Below are positions 25,314 through 34,066 of a stretch of DNA of 64,000 nt, piece by piece. This stretch comes from Phycicoccus avicenniae_A. Lineage in GTDB: Bacteria > Actinomycetota > Actinomycetes > Actinomycetales > Dermatophilaceae. A program made the translations under genes and the position numbers. The notes under the pieces are model-generated. The model worked only from the letters and a program-made list of their open reading frames with translations, had not been told where the DNA came from and searched no databases. The stretch covers positions 3,981 to 67,980 of the forward strand of contig NZ_JBNVZV010000024.1 of assembly GCF_050496545.1 (NCBI RefSeq), written 5' to 3'. Numbering within the stretch: the stretch's first letter is position 1; every line of letters begins with the position of its first letter.

Positions 25314-25886
25314 TCAGCCCTCTGACGGGGCGGCCGGACCGGACCAGTTCCGGTCCGGCTGCGGCGTGGGACGGCCAGGCTGCTCGCCGCCGCGCGCGTC
25401 GAGGTAGGACTGCTTCGGCACCATCACCTTGCGGCGGAAGATGCAGACGACCTTCCCGTCCTGGTTGTAGCCGATGGTCTCGACGTGCACGACGCCGCGG
25501 TCGTCCTTGCTCGTGCTCTCCCGCTTGTCGAGGACCGTCGTCTCGCCGTAGAGGGTGTCGCCGTGGAAGGTCGGCGCGACGTGGCGCAGGCTCTCGACCT
25601 CGAGGTTGGCGATCGCCTTGCCGCTGACGTCGGCCACCGACATCCCGAGGAGGATCGAGTACACGTAGTTGCCGACCACGACGTTCTTCCCGAACTGCGT
25701 GGTCTCCTCGGCGTAGTGGCTGTCGAGGTGGAGCGGGTGGTGGTTCATCGTCAGCAGGCAGAACAGGTGGTCGTCGTACTCGGTGACCGTCTTGCCCGGC
25801 CAGTGCTTGTACGTCGCCCCGACCTCGAACTCCTCGTAGCTGCGCCCGAACTGCACGTCGATCTCCTTCGCTCCGGTGTCCCGCAC
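25314..25886 (-). CDS. MaoC-type hydratase, probable mesaconyl-CoA hydratase
   Basis: The 190-residue hot-dog-fold enzyme has the MaoC residues in TEYDDHLFCLLTMNHHPLH and the segment NVVVGNYVYSILLGMSV. From memory its sequence closely resembles the MaoC protein encoded beside crotonyl-CoA carboxylase/reductase in Streptomyces ethylmalonyl-CoA clusters, where it hydrates mesaconyl-CoA to beta-methylmalyl-CoA. The GTG at 25886 gives MRDTGAKEIDVQFGRSY. It stands apart from its presumed pathway partners at 34.7-35.9 and 49-51 kb. Confidence 0.8.
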   Translation of the reverse strand: MRDTGAKEIDVQFGRSYEEFEVGATYKHWPGKTVTEYDDHLFCLLTMNHHPLHLDSHYAEETTQFGKNVVVGNYVYSILLGMSVADVSGKAIANLEVESLRHVAPTFHGDTLYGETTVLDKRESTSKDDRGVVHVETIGYNQDGKVVCIFRRKVMVPKQSYLDARGGEQPGRPTPQPDRNWSGPAAPSEG

Positions 25887-25957
25887 ATCCTCGCGCGGCG
25901 CCGCCGGGCACGGCAGGCCGCACCGACGTGCCCTTCCCCACACCCCACGTGCAGGCC

Positions 25958-26017
25958 GGACGCGGTTGTCGAGTCAGGACGCAGGTACACCTGCGACGAC
26001 CGCGGACAGCTGCGTCG
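25958..26017. repeat. 60-nt structured repeat, copy 1 (3' side of the AbiEi/DUF559 gene)
   Basis: It contains GGACGCGGTTGTC and, six bases on, GGACGCAGGTACAC, both identical to copy 2 at 26977. The ends can pair: GACGCGGTTGTC with GACAGCTGCGTC makes twelve pairs if two G-U pairs are allowed. Inside, CGCAGGT and ACCTGCG flank AC as a perfect palindrome. About 45 of 60 positions match copy 2 without gaps. This copy spans the stop codon and the last 14 codons of the minus-strand gene. Confidence 0.75.
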
Positions 26018-26918
26018 GTGCCCGACGGATCTGGGTCGCGAGCCACTCCGGTCGCTCGAGGTCGGCCCAGGTCACCCGGATCACCACGTACCCGAGCGCG
26101 CGCAGCCGGTCCTCGCGCCACTTCTCGGCGGCCAGCGCCTCTCGGCCCTCTGCGCCCCCGTACTTCAGGAGGCCGTCGAACTCGACCACGATGCGTCCTT
26201 CGACGAGCAGGTCGACCCGCCCGACGAAACTCCTCGACCGGTCGCGGACGTCGACCTGCGACGCCACCTCGAGACCCAGGTCCAGCAGGGCCGACCTCGT
26301 CCGCGTCTCCCCCACCGACTCGCACCGCGCGTCGGCCCGCTGCAGGAGGACCTCGCCCAGCCGCCGGAGCCCCGGCGTCGTGCAGAGGTGGTCGAGGTAG
26401 GCGCCCACCACCTCGAGCTCGCACGCACCCCGGTGCAGCGCCGCGTCGAGAGGGACCAGCGCGGCGAGCAGGCCGTGCCGCACGAGCACCTGGGCGGCGG
26501 CCGCACCGACCGTCACCACGTCGACACCGTCGGCGTCCAGCACGGGAAGGGTGGGCTGCCGTGGGTGGGTCCGCAACCCGGACCGCAGCCGGACGCGGCT
26601 CACGTCGGCCATGGCGTCCACCACGGTCATGGGCACCCCGTGGAGCGGCAGGCCGTGCAGGGCGAGCGCGCACTGGTGCGTCGCCACGTCTCCTGTGCGC
26701 GCGGCGAGGACGGCGCGGGTCCGCAGAGCCAGCCGGGCCTCGGGTGAGGCCGGTGCCCACACCTCGCCGAGGACGTAGGCGTCGCGGCGGACCCGGACCA
26801 CCTCGCCGCTCCGCCGCATCCGGACGAGGGCAGAGTCCTCGACCCCCACGGATGTCGCCGTCGCGCTCGTGAAGACTCCGTGCCGCGCTCGGGCGAGGGC
26901 GATGAGTCGGGCGTTCAT
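25974..26918 (-). CDS. AbiEi-like antitoxin-domain protein with C-terminal DUF559 (Vsr-like nuclease) domain
   Basis: The 314-residue product starts with a winged-helix AbiEi-like domain (ARHGVFTSATATSVGVEDSA, then VVRVRRDAYVLG). It ends with a DUF559/Vsr-like PD-(D/E)XK module seen as GRVDLLVEGRIVVEFDG followed by EKWREDRLRALGYVVIRVTW. This architecture is abundant in Actinobacteria without a proven function. No AbiEii toxin gene is adjacent, so a toxin-antitoxin role is not supported here. The gene is bracketed by two direct copies of a 60-nt repeat. Confidence 0.85.
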   Translation of the reverse strand: MNARLIALARARHGVFTSATATSVGVEDSALVRMRRSGEVVRVRRDAYVLGEVWAPASPEARLALRTRAVLAARTGDVATHQCALALHGLPLHGVPMTVVDAMADVSRVRLRSGLRTHPRQPTLPVLDADGVDVVTVGAAAAQVLVRHGLLAALVPLDAALHRGACELEVVGAYLDHLCTTPGLRRLGEVLLQRADARCESVGETRTRSALLDLGLEVASQVDVRDRSRSFVGRVDLLVEGRIVVEFDGLLKYGGAEGREALAAEKWREDRLRALGYVVIRVTWADLERPEWLATQIRRAPTQLSAVVAGVPAS

Positions 26919-26976
26919 CGGTCCATCGTGGCCGAGGAGCGACTGCCGACCGGCGCGTCATCCACAGGTCGCCGAC

Positions 26977-27036
26977 GGACGCGGTTGTCCGTGCGGGACG
27001 CAGGTACACGCGCGTCCGGGGCGGACAAGCGCGTCG
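26977..27036. repeat. 60-nt structured repeat, copy 2 (5' side of the AbiEi/DUF559 gene)
   Basis: It is in the same orientation as copy 1, offset by 1019 bases. The outer arms GACGCGGTTGTCCG and CGGACAAGCGCGTC pair at 13 of 14 positions. Inside, GGACGC and GCGTCC pair around a ten-base loop. The right arm differs in sequence from copy 1 while pairing is largely kept. It lies between the divergent starts of the AbiEi/DUF559 gene (59 bases away) and glpK (36 bases away). Confidence 0.75.
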
Positions 27037-27071
27037 TGCGCGGGGCGACACGGGGGCTCTAGGGTCGGGGC

Positions 27072-28586
27072 ATGGCGGACTTCATCGGCGCGGTCGACCA
27101 GGGCACGACGAGCACCCGGTTCATGGTCTTCGACCACGACGGGCAGGAGGTGGCCCGCCACCAGCTCGAGCACGAGCAGCTGCTCCCCCGCGCCGGCTGG
27201 GTCGAGCACAACCCCCTCGAGATCTGGGACCGCACGCAGACCGTCATCGGCTCGGCCCTCACGAGTGCCGGCCTCTCGAGCACCGACCTCGCCGCCATCG
27301 GCGTCACGAACCAGCGCGAGACGGCGGTGGTCTGGGACAAGCGCACCGGCCGGCCGTTTCACAACGCCATCGTCTGGCAGGACACCCGGACCGCCGCCAT
27401 CGCCCGGGCCCTGGACGGCGACGGGCGCGGCGACGTCATCCGGCAGAAGGCCGGCCTGCCGCCCGCCACGTACTTCAGCGCCGGCAAGGTCCAGTGGATG
27501 CTCGAGAACGTCGACGGCCTGCGCGAGGCGGCCGAGCGTGGGGACGCCCTGTTCGGCACCCCGGACACCTGGGTGGTCTGGAACCTCACCGGCGGACCCG
27601 ACGGCGGCCGGCACGTGACGGACGTGACCAACGCCAGCCGCACGATGCTCATGGACCTCACGACCCTCGACTGGGACGACGAGCTGCTCGGCTTCTTCGG
27701 CATCCCCCGCGCGATGCTCCCCGAGATCAGCCCGAGCAGCCACGCCGAGGCCTACGGCACGACCACAGGGGGTCGCGGGAGCGCGCGGGTGCCCATCGCC
27801 GGTGTCCTCGGCGACCAGCAGGCCGCCACGGTCGGCCAGGTGTGCTTCGAGCCCGGCGAGGCCAAGAACACCTACGGCACCGGCAACTTCCTGCTCCTCA
27901 ACACCGGCGAGGAGCTGGTGCGCAGCAAGAACGGGCTGCTGACCACCGTCGCCTACCAGCTCGGCGACGCCAGGCCGGTCTACGCCCTCGAGGGCTCGAT
28001 CGCGGTGACGGGCAGCGCGGTCCAGTGGCTGCGCGACCAGCTCGGCATCATCAGTGGCGCGAGCGAGGTCGAACGGCTGGCCGCCCAGGTCGAGGACACC
28101 GGTGGCGTCTACTTCGTGCCGGCGTTCAGCGGGCTCTTCGCCCCGTACTGGCGCAGCGACGCCCGCGGCGCGATCGTCGGGCTGTCCCGCTTCAACACCA
28201 ACGCCCACCTGGCCAGGGCCACCCTCGAGGCCATCTGCTACCAGTCGCGGGACGTCGCCGAGGCGATGGAGGCCGACTCCGGCGTCGAGATGACCTGCCT
28301 CAAGGTCGACGGCGGCGTCACCGCGAACCGGCTGTGCATGCAGCTGCAGGCCGATGTCCTGGGGGTCCCGGTGTCGCGGCCGGTCGTCGCCGAGACCACG
28401 GCGCTCGGTGCCGCCTACGCCGCCGGGCTGGCCGTGGGCTTCTGGTCCGGCACCGACGAGCTGCGCGCCAACTGGGCCGAGGACGAGCGGTGGGAGCCGA
28501 CGTGGTCCGAGGACCAGCGCCGGGACGGCTACGCGGGGTGGAAGAAGGCCGTGGAGCGCACCCTCGACTGGGCCGAGGACGACTGA
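27072..28586 (+). CDS. glpK: Glycerol kinase
   Basis: The enzyme phosphorylates glycerol to sn-glycerol 3-phosphate. It has 504 residues with the FGGY landmarks GAVDQGTTSTR at the start, TNQRETAVVWDKRTGRP near residue 80, GDQQAATVGQ near 255 and KVDGGVTANRLCMQLQAD near 417. Length and motifs are standard. It is not next to glpF or glpD, so it is a lone copy here. Its 5' region contains copy 2 of the 60-nt repeat, which could affect its expression. Confidence 0.95.
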   Translation: MADFIGAVDQGTTSTRFMVFDHDGQEVARHQLEHEQLLPRAGWVEHNPLEIWDRTQTVIGSALTSAGLSSTDLAAIGVTNQRETAVVWDKRTGRPFHNAIVWQDTRTAAIARALDGDGRGDVIRQKAGLPPATYFSAGKVQWMLENVDGLREAAERGDALFGTPDTWVVWNLTGGPDGGRHVTDVTNASRTMLMDLTTLDWDDELLGFFGIPRAMLPEISPSSHAEAYGTTTGGRGSARVPIAGVLGDQQAATVGQVCFEPGEAKNTYGTGNFLLLNTGEELVRSKNGLLTTVAYQLGDARPVYALEGSIAVTGSAVQWLRDQLGIISGASEVERLAAQVEDTGGVYFVPAFSGLFAPYWRSDARGAIVGLSRFNTNAHLARATLEAICYQSRDVAEAMEADSGVEMTCLKVDGGVTANRLCMQLQADVLGVPVSRPVVAETTALGAAYAAGLAVGFWSGTDELRANWAEDERWEPTWSEDQRRDGYAGWKKAVERTLDWAEDD

Positions 28587-28595
28587 CGGGTCGGC

Positions 28596-29441
28596 TCAGG
28601 CGAGCGGGGTGTCGAGGGCGTCCCAGACGATCCGGGACAGGCGGTTCACGGTGGCCTGCCCGTAGGAGTAGCCGGCGCCGGACCGCGACAGGATCGACAT
28701 CTGGTAGCTCCGCCCGCTCCCCCGGACGTGCCCGACGCAGTTGAGCCGGTAGCCGTCGGACCGCGGACCCCAGCCGTTCTTCAGCTCGACGTGAGCGGTC
28801 GAGGGCAGCCCGTCGCCGAGCCCCCACGTCTGGCTCGAGGTCACGGTCTCCATGAGCCGGCGGGCGAAGACGCGGCTCGCCGGCGTCAGGTACCCCGAGT
28901 ACACGAGGCAGTTCTCGAGCCGCAGGAGGTCGCGGGTCGTGACGACCGAGTGCCCCCACCACGTGCTCGAGCGGAAGACCGTGCCGCCGAGGACCGTCGT
29001 CCGGTCCATGCTCAGCTCGCCGGCGACGCGCCGGCACGCGGTGACACCGACCTGGCGCACCAGCGCGTCCGTCGCGTCGTTGTCGGAGTAGCGGATCATC
29101 CGCGCGGCGAGCGAGCGCTCGGTCGTGGTCAGGCTGCGGTTCTTCTGCTCCGCGAGCCTGAGCAGCGTCACGAGGACGAGGACCTTGATGGTGCTGTGGC
29201 TCTGCATCGAGCGCGGGCGCCAGAAGTAGTACTGGCGGTTGCGGTTGTCCAGGTAGCCGAGGCCGGCGACCCCCGAGCGCGTCGCCATGTACCGGTCGAG
29301 GGCCGCCGTCAGCTGCGACCTCGTCGCGATGCCGGCCGCGCCGGCCGGTGCCGCCGGTGCGAGGGCTCCGACCACCCCGAGGACGGTCCCTGCTGCTCCC
29401 CCGACGACGAGCTCGCGTCGTCCCGGTCCGGTCGTTGGCAT
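28596..29441 (-). CDS. Secreted beta-lactamase-fold serine hydrolase
   Basis: The 281-residue product has a Tat-like leader (GRRELVVGGAAGTVLGVVGA) and a class A beta-lactamase-like domain. The active-site SxxK is in MQSHSTIKVLVL, the SDN-like motif in RYSDNDATDAL, and the third-strand triad appears as KNG (VELKNGWG) rather than KTG. Such proteins in Actinobacteria are usually cell-wall peptidases or esterases rather than true beta-lactamases. ATG 29441 is preferred over ATG 29495 because the leader then starts at the right distance. Confidence 0.78.
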   Translation of the reverse strand: MPTTGPGRRELVVGGAAGTVLGVVGALAPAAPAGAAGIATRSQLTAALDRYMATRSGVAGLGYLDNRNRQYYFWRPRSMQSHSTIKVLVLVTLLRLAEQKNRSLTTTERSLAARMIRYSDNDATDALVRQVGVTACRRVAGELSMDRTTVLGGTVFRSSTWWGHSVVTTRDLLRLENCLVYSGYLTPASRVFARRLMETVTSSQTWGLGDGLPSTAHVELKNGWGPRSDGYRLNCVGHVRGSGRSYQMSILSRSGAGYSYGQATVNRLSRIVWDALDTPLA

Positions 29442-29501
29442 GGCCGCTCCCCTCACCCGTGGGCCGCGATCGTCGCACAGCCCCGGCCGGGGCACCAGTG
29501 C

Positions 29502-30551
29502 TCAGCCGGCGGCGGCCAGCGTCACCGGCGGGCCGTGATGGCCGCACGACGCGACCACCTCGCCGTCCACCTCCACCACCGGCAGCCGGCCGGGCGTGGT
29601 GTCGGGCACCCGGGCGTCGGAGGCCCACGGGTTCTCCATCGAGATGTGCGACACCGGGATCCGCGAGCGAGCCTCGGTGACGGCGGCCTCCAGTGCCAGC
29701 GACTCCTCGAGCGGCCAGTACATCCGGGTCACGGAGTGCCACACCACGGTCAGGACGTCGTCCGGCACGGGGTCGGCCAGCCGGGCGGCGACCCAGTCGG
29801 CCGCGCGCGCCCGGTCGAGCGCCACGGGTGTCGTGCGCAGGGCGGCCAGGGCGCCGTCGAGCCGGACGTGCCGCTCGAGCATCCACGGCCAGACGAACGA
29901 CCGGAGGTAGGTGGCGCCGTCGGTGCTGGAAGCATCGACCGGGGCGACGTCGCACCCGCGGCGGTCGACGACCTCGAACGCCTCGGGAGCGAACCCGGCT
30001 GCGCCACAGTCCTCCACGACCAGCGGTGCGTCGGCAGGGCCGTGGGACCATCCGTCGCCGACGTACCGGTACCGGTCCGGGAGGAGTCCGAGACCCGCCG
30101 AGGCGCCGGGCTCGAGCAGCCGGACGCGTCGGATGCCGGTGCGCCGCACCGCTTCCGAGAGACCGACCAGCAGCGCGACAGTGCGGGCGGGCTCGTTGGT
30201 CTGCGGCGCCTCGTCGAGGGCGGACCGCAGCTCCTCGGTGTGCGCCGCGAGCACCGGCCGTACCGCCGCCCACGCGTCGGCCGGGTCCTCGTCACCCCCG
30301 AGGCAGGCGTAGTACGGCACGAGCTGTGGCGCCTCCCCGCGCAGCACGAGCCGGAACAGCCCAGCGAGCAGCCGCAGCTGCGGGAACTGCCGCGCCTCGG
30401 CGTCCTCCCACCCGTCGAAGAGCTCGCGGGTGAGCCCTCCCTCGTCCCAGTCGTCGGCCATCTCCGCGAGGAGCACCCCGTACAGGTGGTCGCGGTGGCC
30501 GAAGTGCTCGCGCAACCGGTCGGCGAGCGTCGGCCCCGCGGCGGAGGTCAC
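29502..30551 (-). CDS. DUF2332 family protein
   Basis: The 349-residue protein matches DUF2332: LADRLREHFGHRDHLYGVLLAEMADDW at the N terminus, a glycine motif RLLEPGASAGLGLLPDRY near residue 143 and VVWHSVTRMYWPLEE near 265. The glycine motif and fold resemblance suggest a methyltransferase-like scaffold, but no activity is known. It starts with GTG, overlapping the stop of the preceding serine/proline-rich protein by four bases. Confidence 0.82.
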   Translation of the reverse strand: MTSAAGPTLADRLREHFGHRDHLYGVLLAEMADDWDEGGLTRELFDGWEDAEARQFPQLRLLAGLFRLVLRGEAPQLVPYYACLGGDEDPADAWAAVRPVLAAHTEELRSALDEAPQTNEPARTVALLVGLSEAVRRTGIRRVRLLEPGASAGLGLLPDRYRYVGDGWSHGPADAPLVVEDCGAAGFAPEAFEVVDRRGCDVAPVDASSTDGATYLRSFVWPWMLERHVRLDGALAALRTTPVALDRARAADWVAARLADPVPDDVLTVVWHSVTRMYWPLEESLALEAAVTEARSRIPVSHISMENPWASDARVPDTTPGRLPVVEVDGEVVASCGHHGPPVTLAAAG

Positions 30552-31063
30552 CGGACCAGGCCGCCGATGACCCCGGGGAGGACCTCGAGGAGGGAGCCGG
30601 AGGGCGTGGGGCTGCCGCTCGGCGTCGGGACGGGGCGGGTCGGCGACGCGCTCGGTCGGGGCGTGGGGGTGGGGGTGGCGGTGGGCGTCGAGGACGGGGT
30701 CCCGGTGCGCGCGGCGCTGCGGGTGGCCGAGGGGGACGGCGAGGCGGACGGGCTGCCGGTGGGGCCGGACGACGGGGCGCCTGCCGGGGTCGCCGGCGCC
30801 TCGGGGGCCGACGCCGTGTCCGGCGGCGGGGTGCGGCGGAAGGTCCGCGAGGCCCGGTTGAGGTCGTCCCCGCGCTCGGTCGTGCGTGAGCTGACGGGCT
30901 CGAGGGGCGTCGAGGACGTGGCGGGCGGGGCCGCCGCGACGCGCGGCGGCTCCTGGCTGCCGTCGGCCAGCGTGGTCGCGAAGACCCCGGTGGCCAGGAC
31001 CGCGGCGGCGCCCGTGGCCAGGGCCGCGGGTCCGCGACGACGCCGTGCGCTGTGCCTACCCAT
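30548..31063 (-). CDS. Secreted or membrane-anchored Ser/Pro/Thr-rich protein
   Basis: The 171-residue product has a basic N terminus (MGRHSARRRRG), one hydrophobic helix (AALATGAAAVLATGVFATTL) and a long disordered tail rich in Ser, Pro, Thr and Ala, ending in SLLEVLPGVIGGLVR. It looks like an exported linker protein. It is coupled to the DUF2332 gene by a four-base overlap. No function can be given. Confidence 0.68.
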   Translation of the reverse strand: MGRHSARRRRGPAALATGAAAVLATGVFATTLADGSQEPPRVAAAPPATSSTPLEPVSSRTTERGDDLNRASRTFRRTPPPDTASAPEAPATPAGAPSSGPTGSPSASPSPSATRSAARTGTPSSTPTATPTPTPRPSASPTRPVPTPSGSPTPSGSLLEVLPGVIGGLVR

Positions 31064-31146
31064 CCATCCACCCTCTCAACGGCCCGGGGGTGCCCGCAAA
31101 CCCGCAGGGCAGCGCCGTGGCGGACCTCACGTCGGCTCGTGGCAGC

Positions 31147-32646
31147 ATGGGCCGGGTGAGCGAGGAGCAGAAGCAGGCCGACAACCGCGCCCGGGCGACC
31201 ACCGACGAGCTGCGGGCCTTCATCCGCGAGGACTGGGCGCCGCGCCGCCCCACCGCCGAGGCGGCGGCGCCGTCCGCGCAGTACGCCGCGGCCCGCCGGG
31301 CCGTCCTCAGCGCGGCCTACCCGAAGCAGCGCCTCGTCGTGTCGGCCGGCGGCCTGAAGATCCGCAGCAACGACACCGACTACGTGTTCCGCCCGCACAC
31401 GGCCTTCGCCTACCTCACCGGTCTCGGCGCCGACCGCGAGCCGGACGCCGTGCTCGTGCTCGAGCCCCTCGACGACGGCGGGCACGAGGCGGTCCTGTAC
31501 TTCCGCCCGCTCGCCGACCGCGACAGCGACGAGTTCTTCGCCGACGCCCGCTACGGCGAGTTCTGGGTCGGCGCCCGCCCGAGCATCGAGGACGTCGAGC
31601 TCGAGCTCGGCCTCACCGCCCGCCACGTCGACGGCCTCGTCGATGCCGTGGCGAAGGACGCCGGCGAGGTGACGGTGCGGGTCGTCCGCGACGCCGACAC
31701 CGAGCTCACCGCCCGCCTCGACGCCGCCCGGGTCGCCAACGGCGCCGCCGAGGAGGGCCTGCAGGAGTCCGACGACGCCCTGGCCCACGAGGTCTCGCTG
31801 ATGCGCCTGTGCAAGGACGAGTACGAGGTCGAGCAGATGCGGGCCGCCGTCGAGGCCACCCACGAGGGCTTCGAGGCGATGATCGCCGCGCTCCCCGAGG
31901 CCGTCGGCGACGCCCGCGGTGAGCGCTGGCTCGAGGGCACCTTCGGCCTCACCGCCCGCCACCGCGGCAACGGCGTCGGCTACGACTCCATCTGCGCGGC
32001 CGGCGACCACGCGAACACGCTGCACTGGATCAAGAACACCGGCGAGGTCAGCGCCGGCGAGCTCGTGCTCATCGACGCCGGCGTCGAGGTCGACAGCCTC
32101 TACACCGCCGACATCACGCGCACCCTGCCCGTCGACGGCACGTACACCGAGGCCCAGCGGGAGATCTACGACGCCGTCCACGCGGCGCAGGAGGCCGGCA
32201 TCGCGGCGGTGAAGCCGGGGAACAAGTTCTCGGACGTGCACGCCGCCGCCATCCGGGTCATCGCCGAGCACCTGCACGCGTGGGGCCTTCTCCCCGAGGG
32301 CGTCTCGGTCGAGGACACCCTCGACAAGGAGCACGGCCAGTACCACCGCCGCTGGATGGTGCACGGCACGTCGCACCACCTGGGCCTCGACGTCCACGAC
32401 TGCGCCCTCGCGACCCGCGAGGAGTACATGGACGCCGAGCTCCGGCCCGGGATGGTCCTCACCGTCGAGCCCGGCCTCTACTTCAAGGCCGACGACCTCA
32501 AGGCCCCCGAGCGCTTCCGCGGCATCGGCGTGCGCATCGAGGACGACGTGCTCGTCACCGAGGACGGCTGCGAGAACCTCTCGGCCGCGATGCCGCGCAG
32601 CGCCGACGACGTCGAGGCCTGGGTCAGGCGCGTCCAGGGCCGTTGA
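31147..32646 (+). CDS. pepP: Xaa-Pro aminopeptidase (aminopeptidase P)
   Basis: The 499-residue enzyme removes N-terminal residues ahead of proline. It has an N-terminal creatinase-like domain (NDTDYVFRPHTAFAYLTGL) and a pita-bread metallopeptidase domain. Metal ligands are visible in LVLIDAGVEVDSLYTADITRT, GTSHHLGLDVHD, LTVEPGLYF and GVRIEDDVLV. ATG 31147 is used; a GTG nine bases later is equally plausible. The 3' end overlaps the converging hypothetical gene by 23 bases. Confidence 0.93.
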   Translation: MGRVSEEQKQADNRARATTDELRAFIREDWAPRRPTAEAAAPSAQYAAARRAVLSAAYPKQRLVVSAGGLKIRSNDTDYVFRPHTAFAYLTGLGADREPDAVLVLEPLDDGGHEAVLYFRPLADRDSDEFFADARYGEFWVGARPSIEDVELELGLTARHVDGLVDAVAKDAGEVTVRVVRDADTELTARLDAARVANGAAEEGLQESDDALAHEVSLMRLCKDEYEVEQMRAAVEATHEGFEAMIAALPEAVGDARGERWLEGTFGLTARHRGNGVGYDSICAAGDHANTLHWIKNTGEVSAGELVLIDAGVEVDSLYTADITRTLPVDGTYTEAQREIYDAVHAAQEAGIAAVKPGNKFSDVHAAAIRVIAEHLHAWGLLPEGVSVEDTLDKEHGQYHRRWMVHGTSHHLGLDVHDCALATREEYMDAELRPGMVLTVEPGLYFKADDLKAPERFRGIGVRIEDDVLVTEDGCENLSAAMPRSADDVEAWVRRVQGR

Positions 32647-33295
32647 CCCGGTCCCCGTCCCACGTGAGGTCGTCGCCGAGCTCGACCTCGAAGGTCTCGA
32701 GCGCCGGGTCGGCCAGCAGCGCGCCGGCGACCTCGTCGGCGCAGGCCACGAGGGTGAAGTCCCAGTCGATCTCCGTTGCGGCACACCACGACCGGTCCGA
32801 AGGCCACAGGTAGTTGGCGCTCTGCCCCCACGGGGTGTCCATGCCTGGCCAGTCGGTGACGGCGACGCACGGCCCGGTGAACAGCGCGTAGTCGCGCAGG
32901 TTGCCGACGAGCAGCGGCTCCGGCGGCTCGACGCCCCCGAAGCCGGACCACACCGCGTGCACCACGTCGCCGTCCGCGGGACAGTGCCGCAGCACCGCCT
33001 CGAGCGTCCCCGCCGGGATGCTGCCCTCCTCGGGATCGATGTCGTCCGACCGGCCGTCGACGACGTGGTCGGCGATGTGCCGCCACTGCACCAGCGGGTG
33101 CATCGTGCGACCGGTACGGGCCGCGACCGAGGCCCAGGTCCCGTTCTCCCCCACCGGGTGCAGGACGCGCACCACCCGCGGGAAACCGGCAGGCACGACC
33201 GACCCCGCCGTCCCCCACGCGCCGGAGCCCCGGTCGAGCCGGTCCGCGAGCCAGGTCCCGACCGACACGTCGGTCAGCCGGCGCACGACGGCCAC
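32624..33295 (-). CDS. Conserved hypothetical protein
   Basis: The product has about 223 residues and no membrane segments. Conserved-looking stretches include WRHIADHVVDGRSDDIDPEEG, CPADGDVVHAVWSGFGG and YLWPSDRSWCAATEIDWDFT, with many tryptophans and aspartates. I recall similar actinobacterial proteins of unknown function. GTG 33295 avoids overlap with the PIG-L gene, whose stop lies six bases upstream. Confidence 0.65.
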   Translation of the reverse strand: MAVVRRLTDVSVGTWLADRLDRGSGAWGTAGSVVPAGFPRVVRVLHPVGENGTWASVAARTGRTMHPLVQWRHIADHVVDGRSDDIDPEEGSIPAGTLEAVLRHCPADGDVVHAVWSGFGGVEPPEPLLVGNLRDYALFTGPCVAVTDWPGMDTPWGQSANYLWPSDRSWCAATEIDWDFTLVACADEVAGALLADPALETFEVELGDDLTWDGDRVNGPGRA

Positions 33296-33300
33296 GGCGG

Positions 33301-34044
33301 TCAGCGGCGGTCGATGACGACCTGGGCGGTCCACGCCCGCGGGACGCCGGCGGCCTGGCCACCGCCGTCGAGGATCATCGAGATGAGCGCACGAGGCACC
33401 GGGAAGTCCGCCGGCAGGGCCGTGTTGTAGGCCTCGTGGGCCTCGAGCGAGTGCACCGACGCCTCGAACTGCTCGTCGGTGACCTCGACGAAGTGGCTCG
33501 GCTGCGGCGAGCCCGCGACCGCCATGACCTTCACCCCGCCCCAGGGCTCGAGCCCCTCGTCGAGCAGGTCGCGGTGCAGCCAGCGGTTGCCGGCGTCCGC
33601 GACGGCGTCGAGGGTGGCCAGGCCCACGGCACGGTGGTCGGCCTGGTTCACCATGTTCGGACCGAAGAACTCGGCCCAGTTCTGCCCGACGACGAGGTCG
33701 GGGCGGTGCCGACGGACGGCGGCGGCGATCTCGCGCCGCAGCGGCACGCCGTACTCGATGGCACCGTCGGCCCAGCCGGCGAACTCGACGACGTCCACCC
33801 CCACCCGGCGGGCGCTCTCGCGCTCCTCGGCCTCGCGCACCCGGGCGGCCTCGTCGGGGTCCATCGTGTCGATGCCGGCCTCGCCACGGGTCAGCAGGAA
33901 GTACGCGACCCGGGCGCCATCCCCCACCCAGCGGTGGACGGCCGCGGCCGTGCCGTACTCGATGTCGTCGGGGTGCGCCACGACGCAGAGGACGGACTCG
34001 AAGGGGCCCTCGAGGGGCGCGAGGTCGGGACGCTCGTCGGCCAT
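33301..34044 (-). CDS. PIG-L / LmbE family deacetylase
   Basis: The 247-residue zinc-dependent N-deacetylase has the metal motif VVAHPDDIEYG near residue 22, TRGEAG near 52 and the third ligand in NQADHRAVG near 132. Actinobacterial members include MshB and Mca of mycothiol metabolism, but this sequence is not clearly either. It is transcribed in the same direction as the hypothetical gene that follows and the stress-like gene before it. Confidence 0.85.
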   Translation of the reverse strand: MADERPDLAPLEGPFESVLCVVAHPDDIEYGTAAAVHRWVGDGARVAYFLLTRGEAGIDTMDPDEAARVREAEERESARRVGVDVVEFAGWADGAIEYGVPLRREIAAAVRRHRPDLVVGQNWAEFFGPNMVNQADHRAVGLATLDAVADAGNRWLHRDLLDEGLEPWGGVKVMAVAGSPQPSHFVEVTDEQFEASVHSLEAHEAYNTALPADFPVPRALISMILDGGGQAAGVPRAWTAQVVIDRR

Positions 34045-34066
34045 GCGCCGACGATACGCGCGCGGG

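Noticed and set aside
25974..26918. A complete AbiE toxin-antitoxin system
   Set aside because: Only the AbiEi-like domain is present, fused to DUF559. No AbiEii nucleotidyltransferase gene lies on either side.
28596..29441. An antibiotic-resistance beta-lactamase
   Set aside because: The SxxK and SDN motifs fit the superfamily, but the triad is KNG and the protein looks like the common actinobacterial secreted hydrolases. Resistance is not supported.
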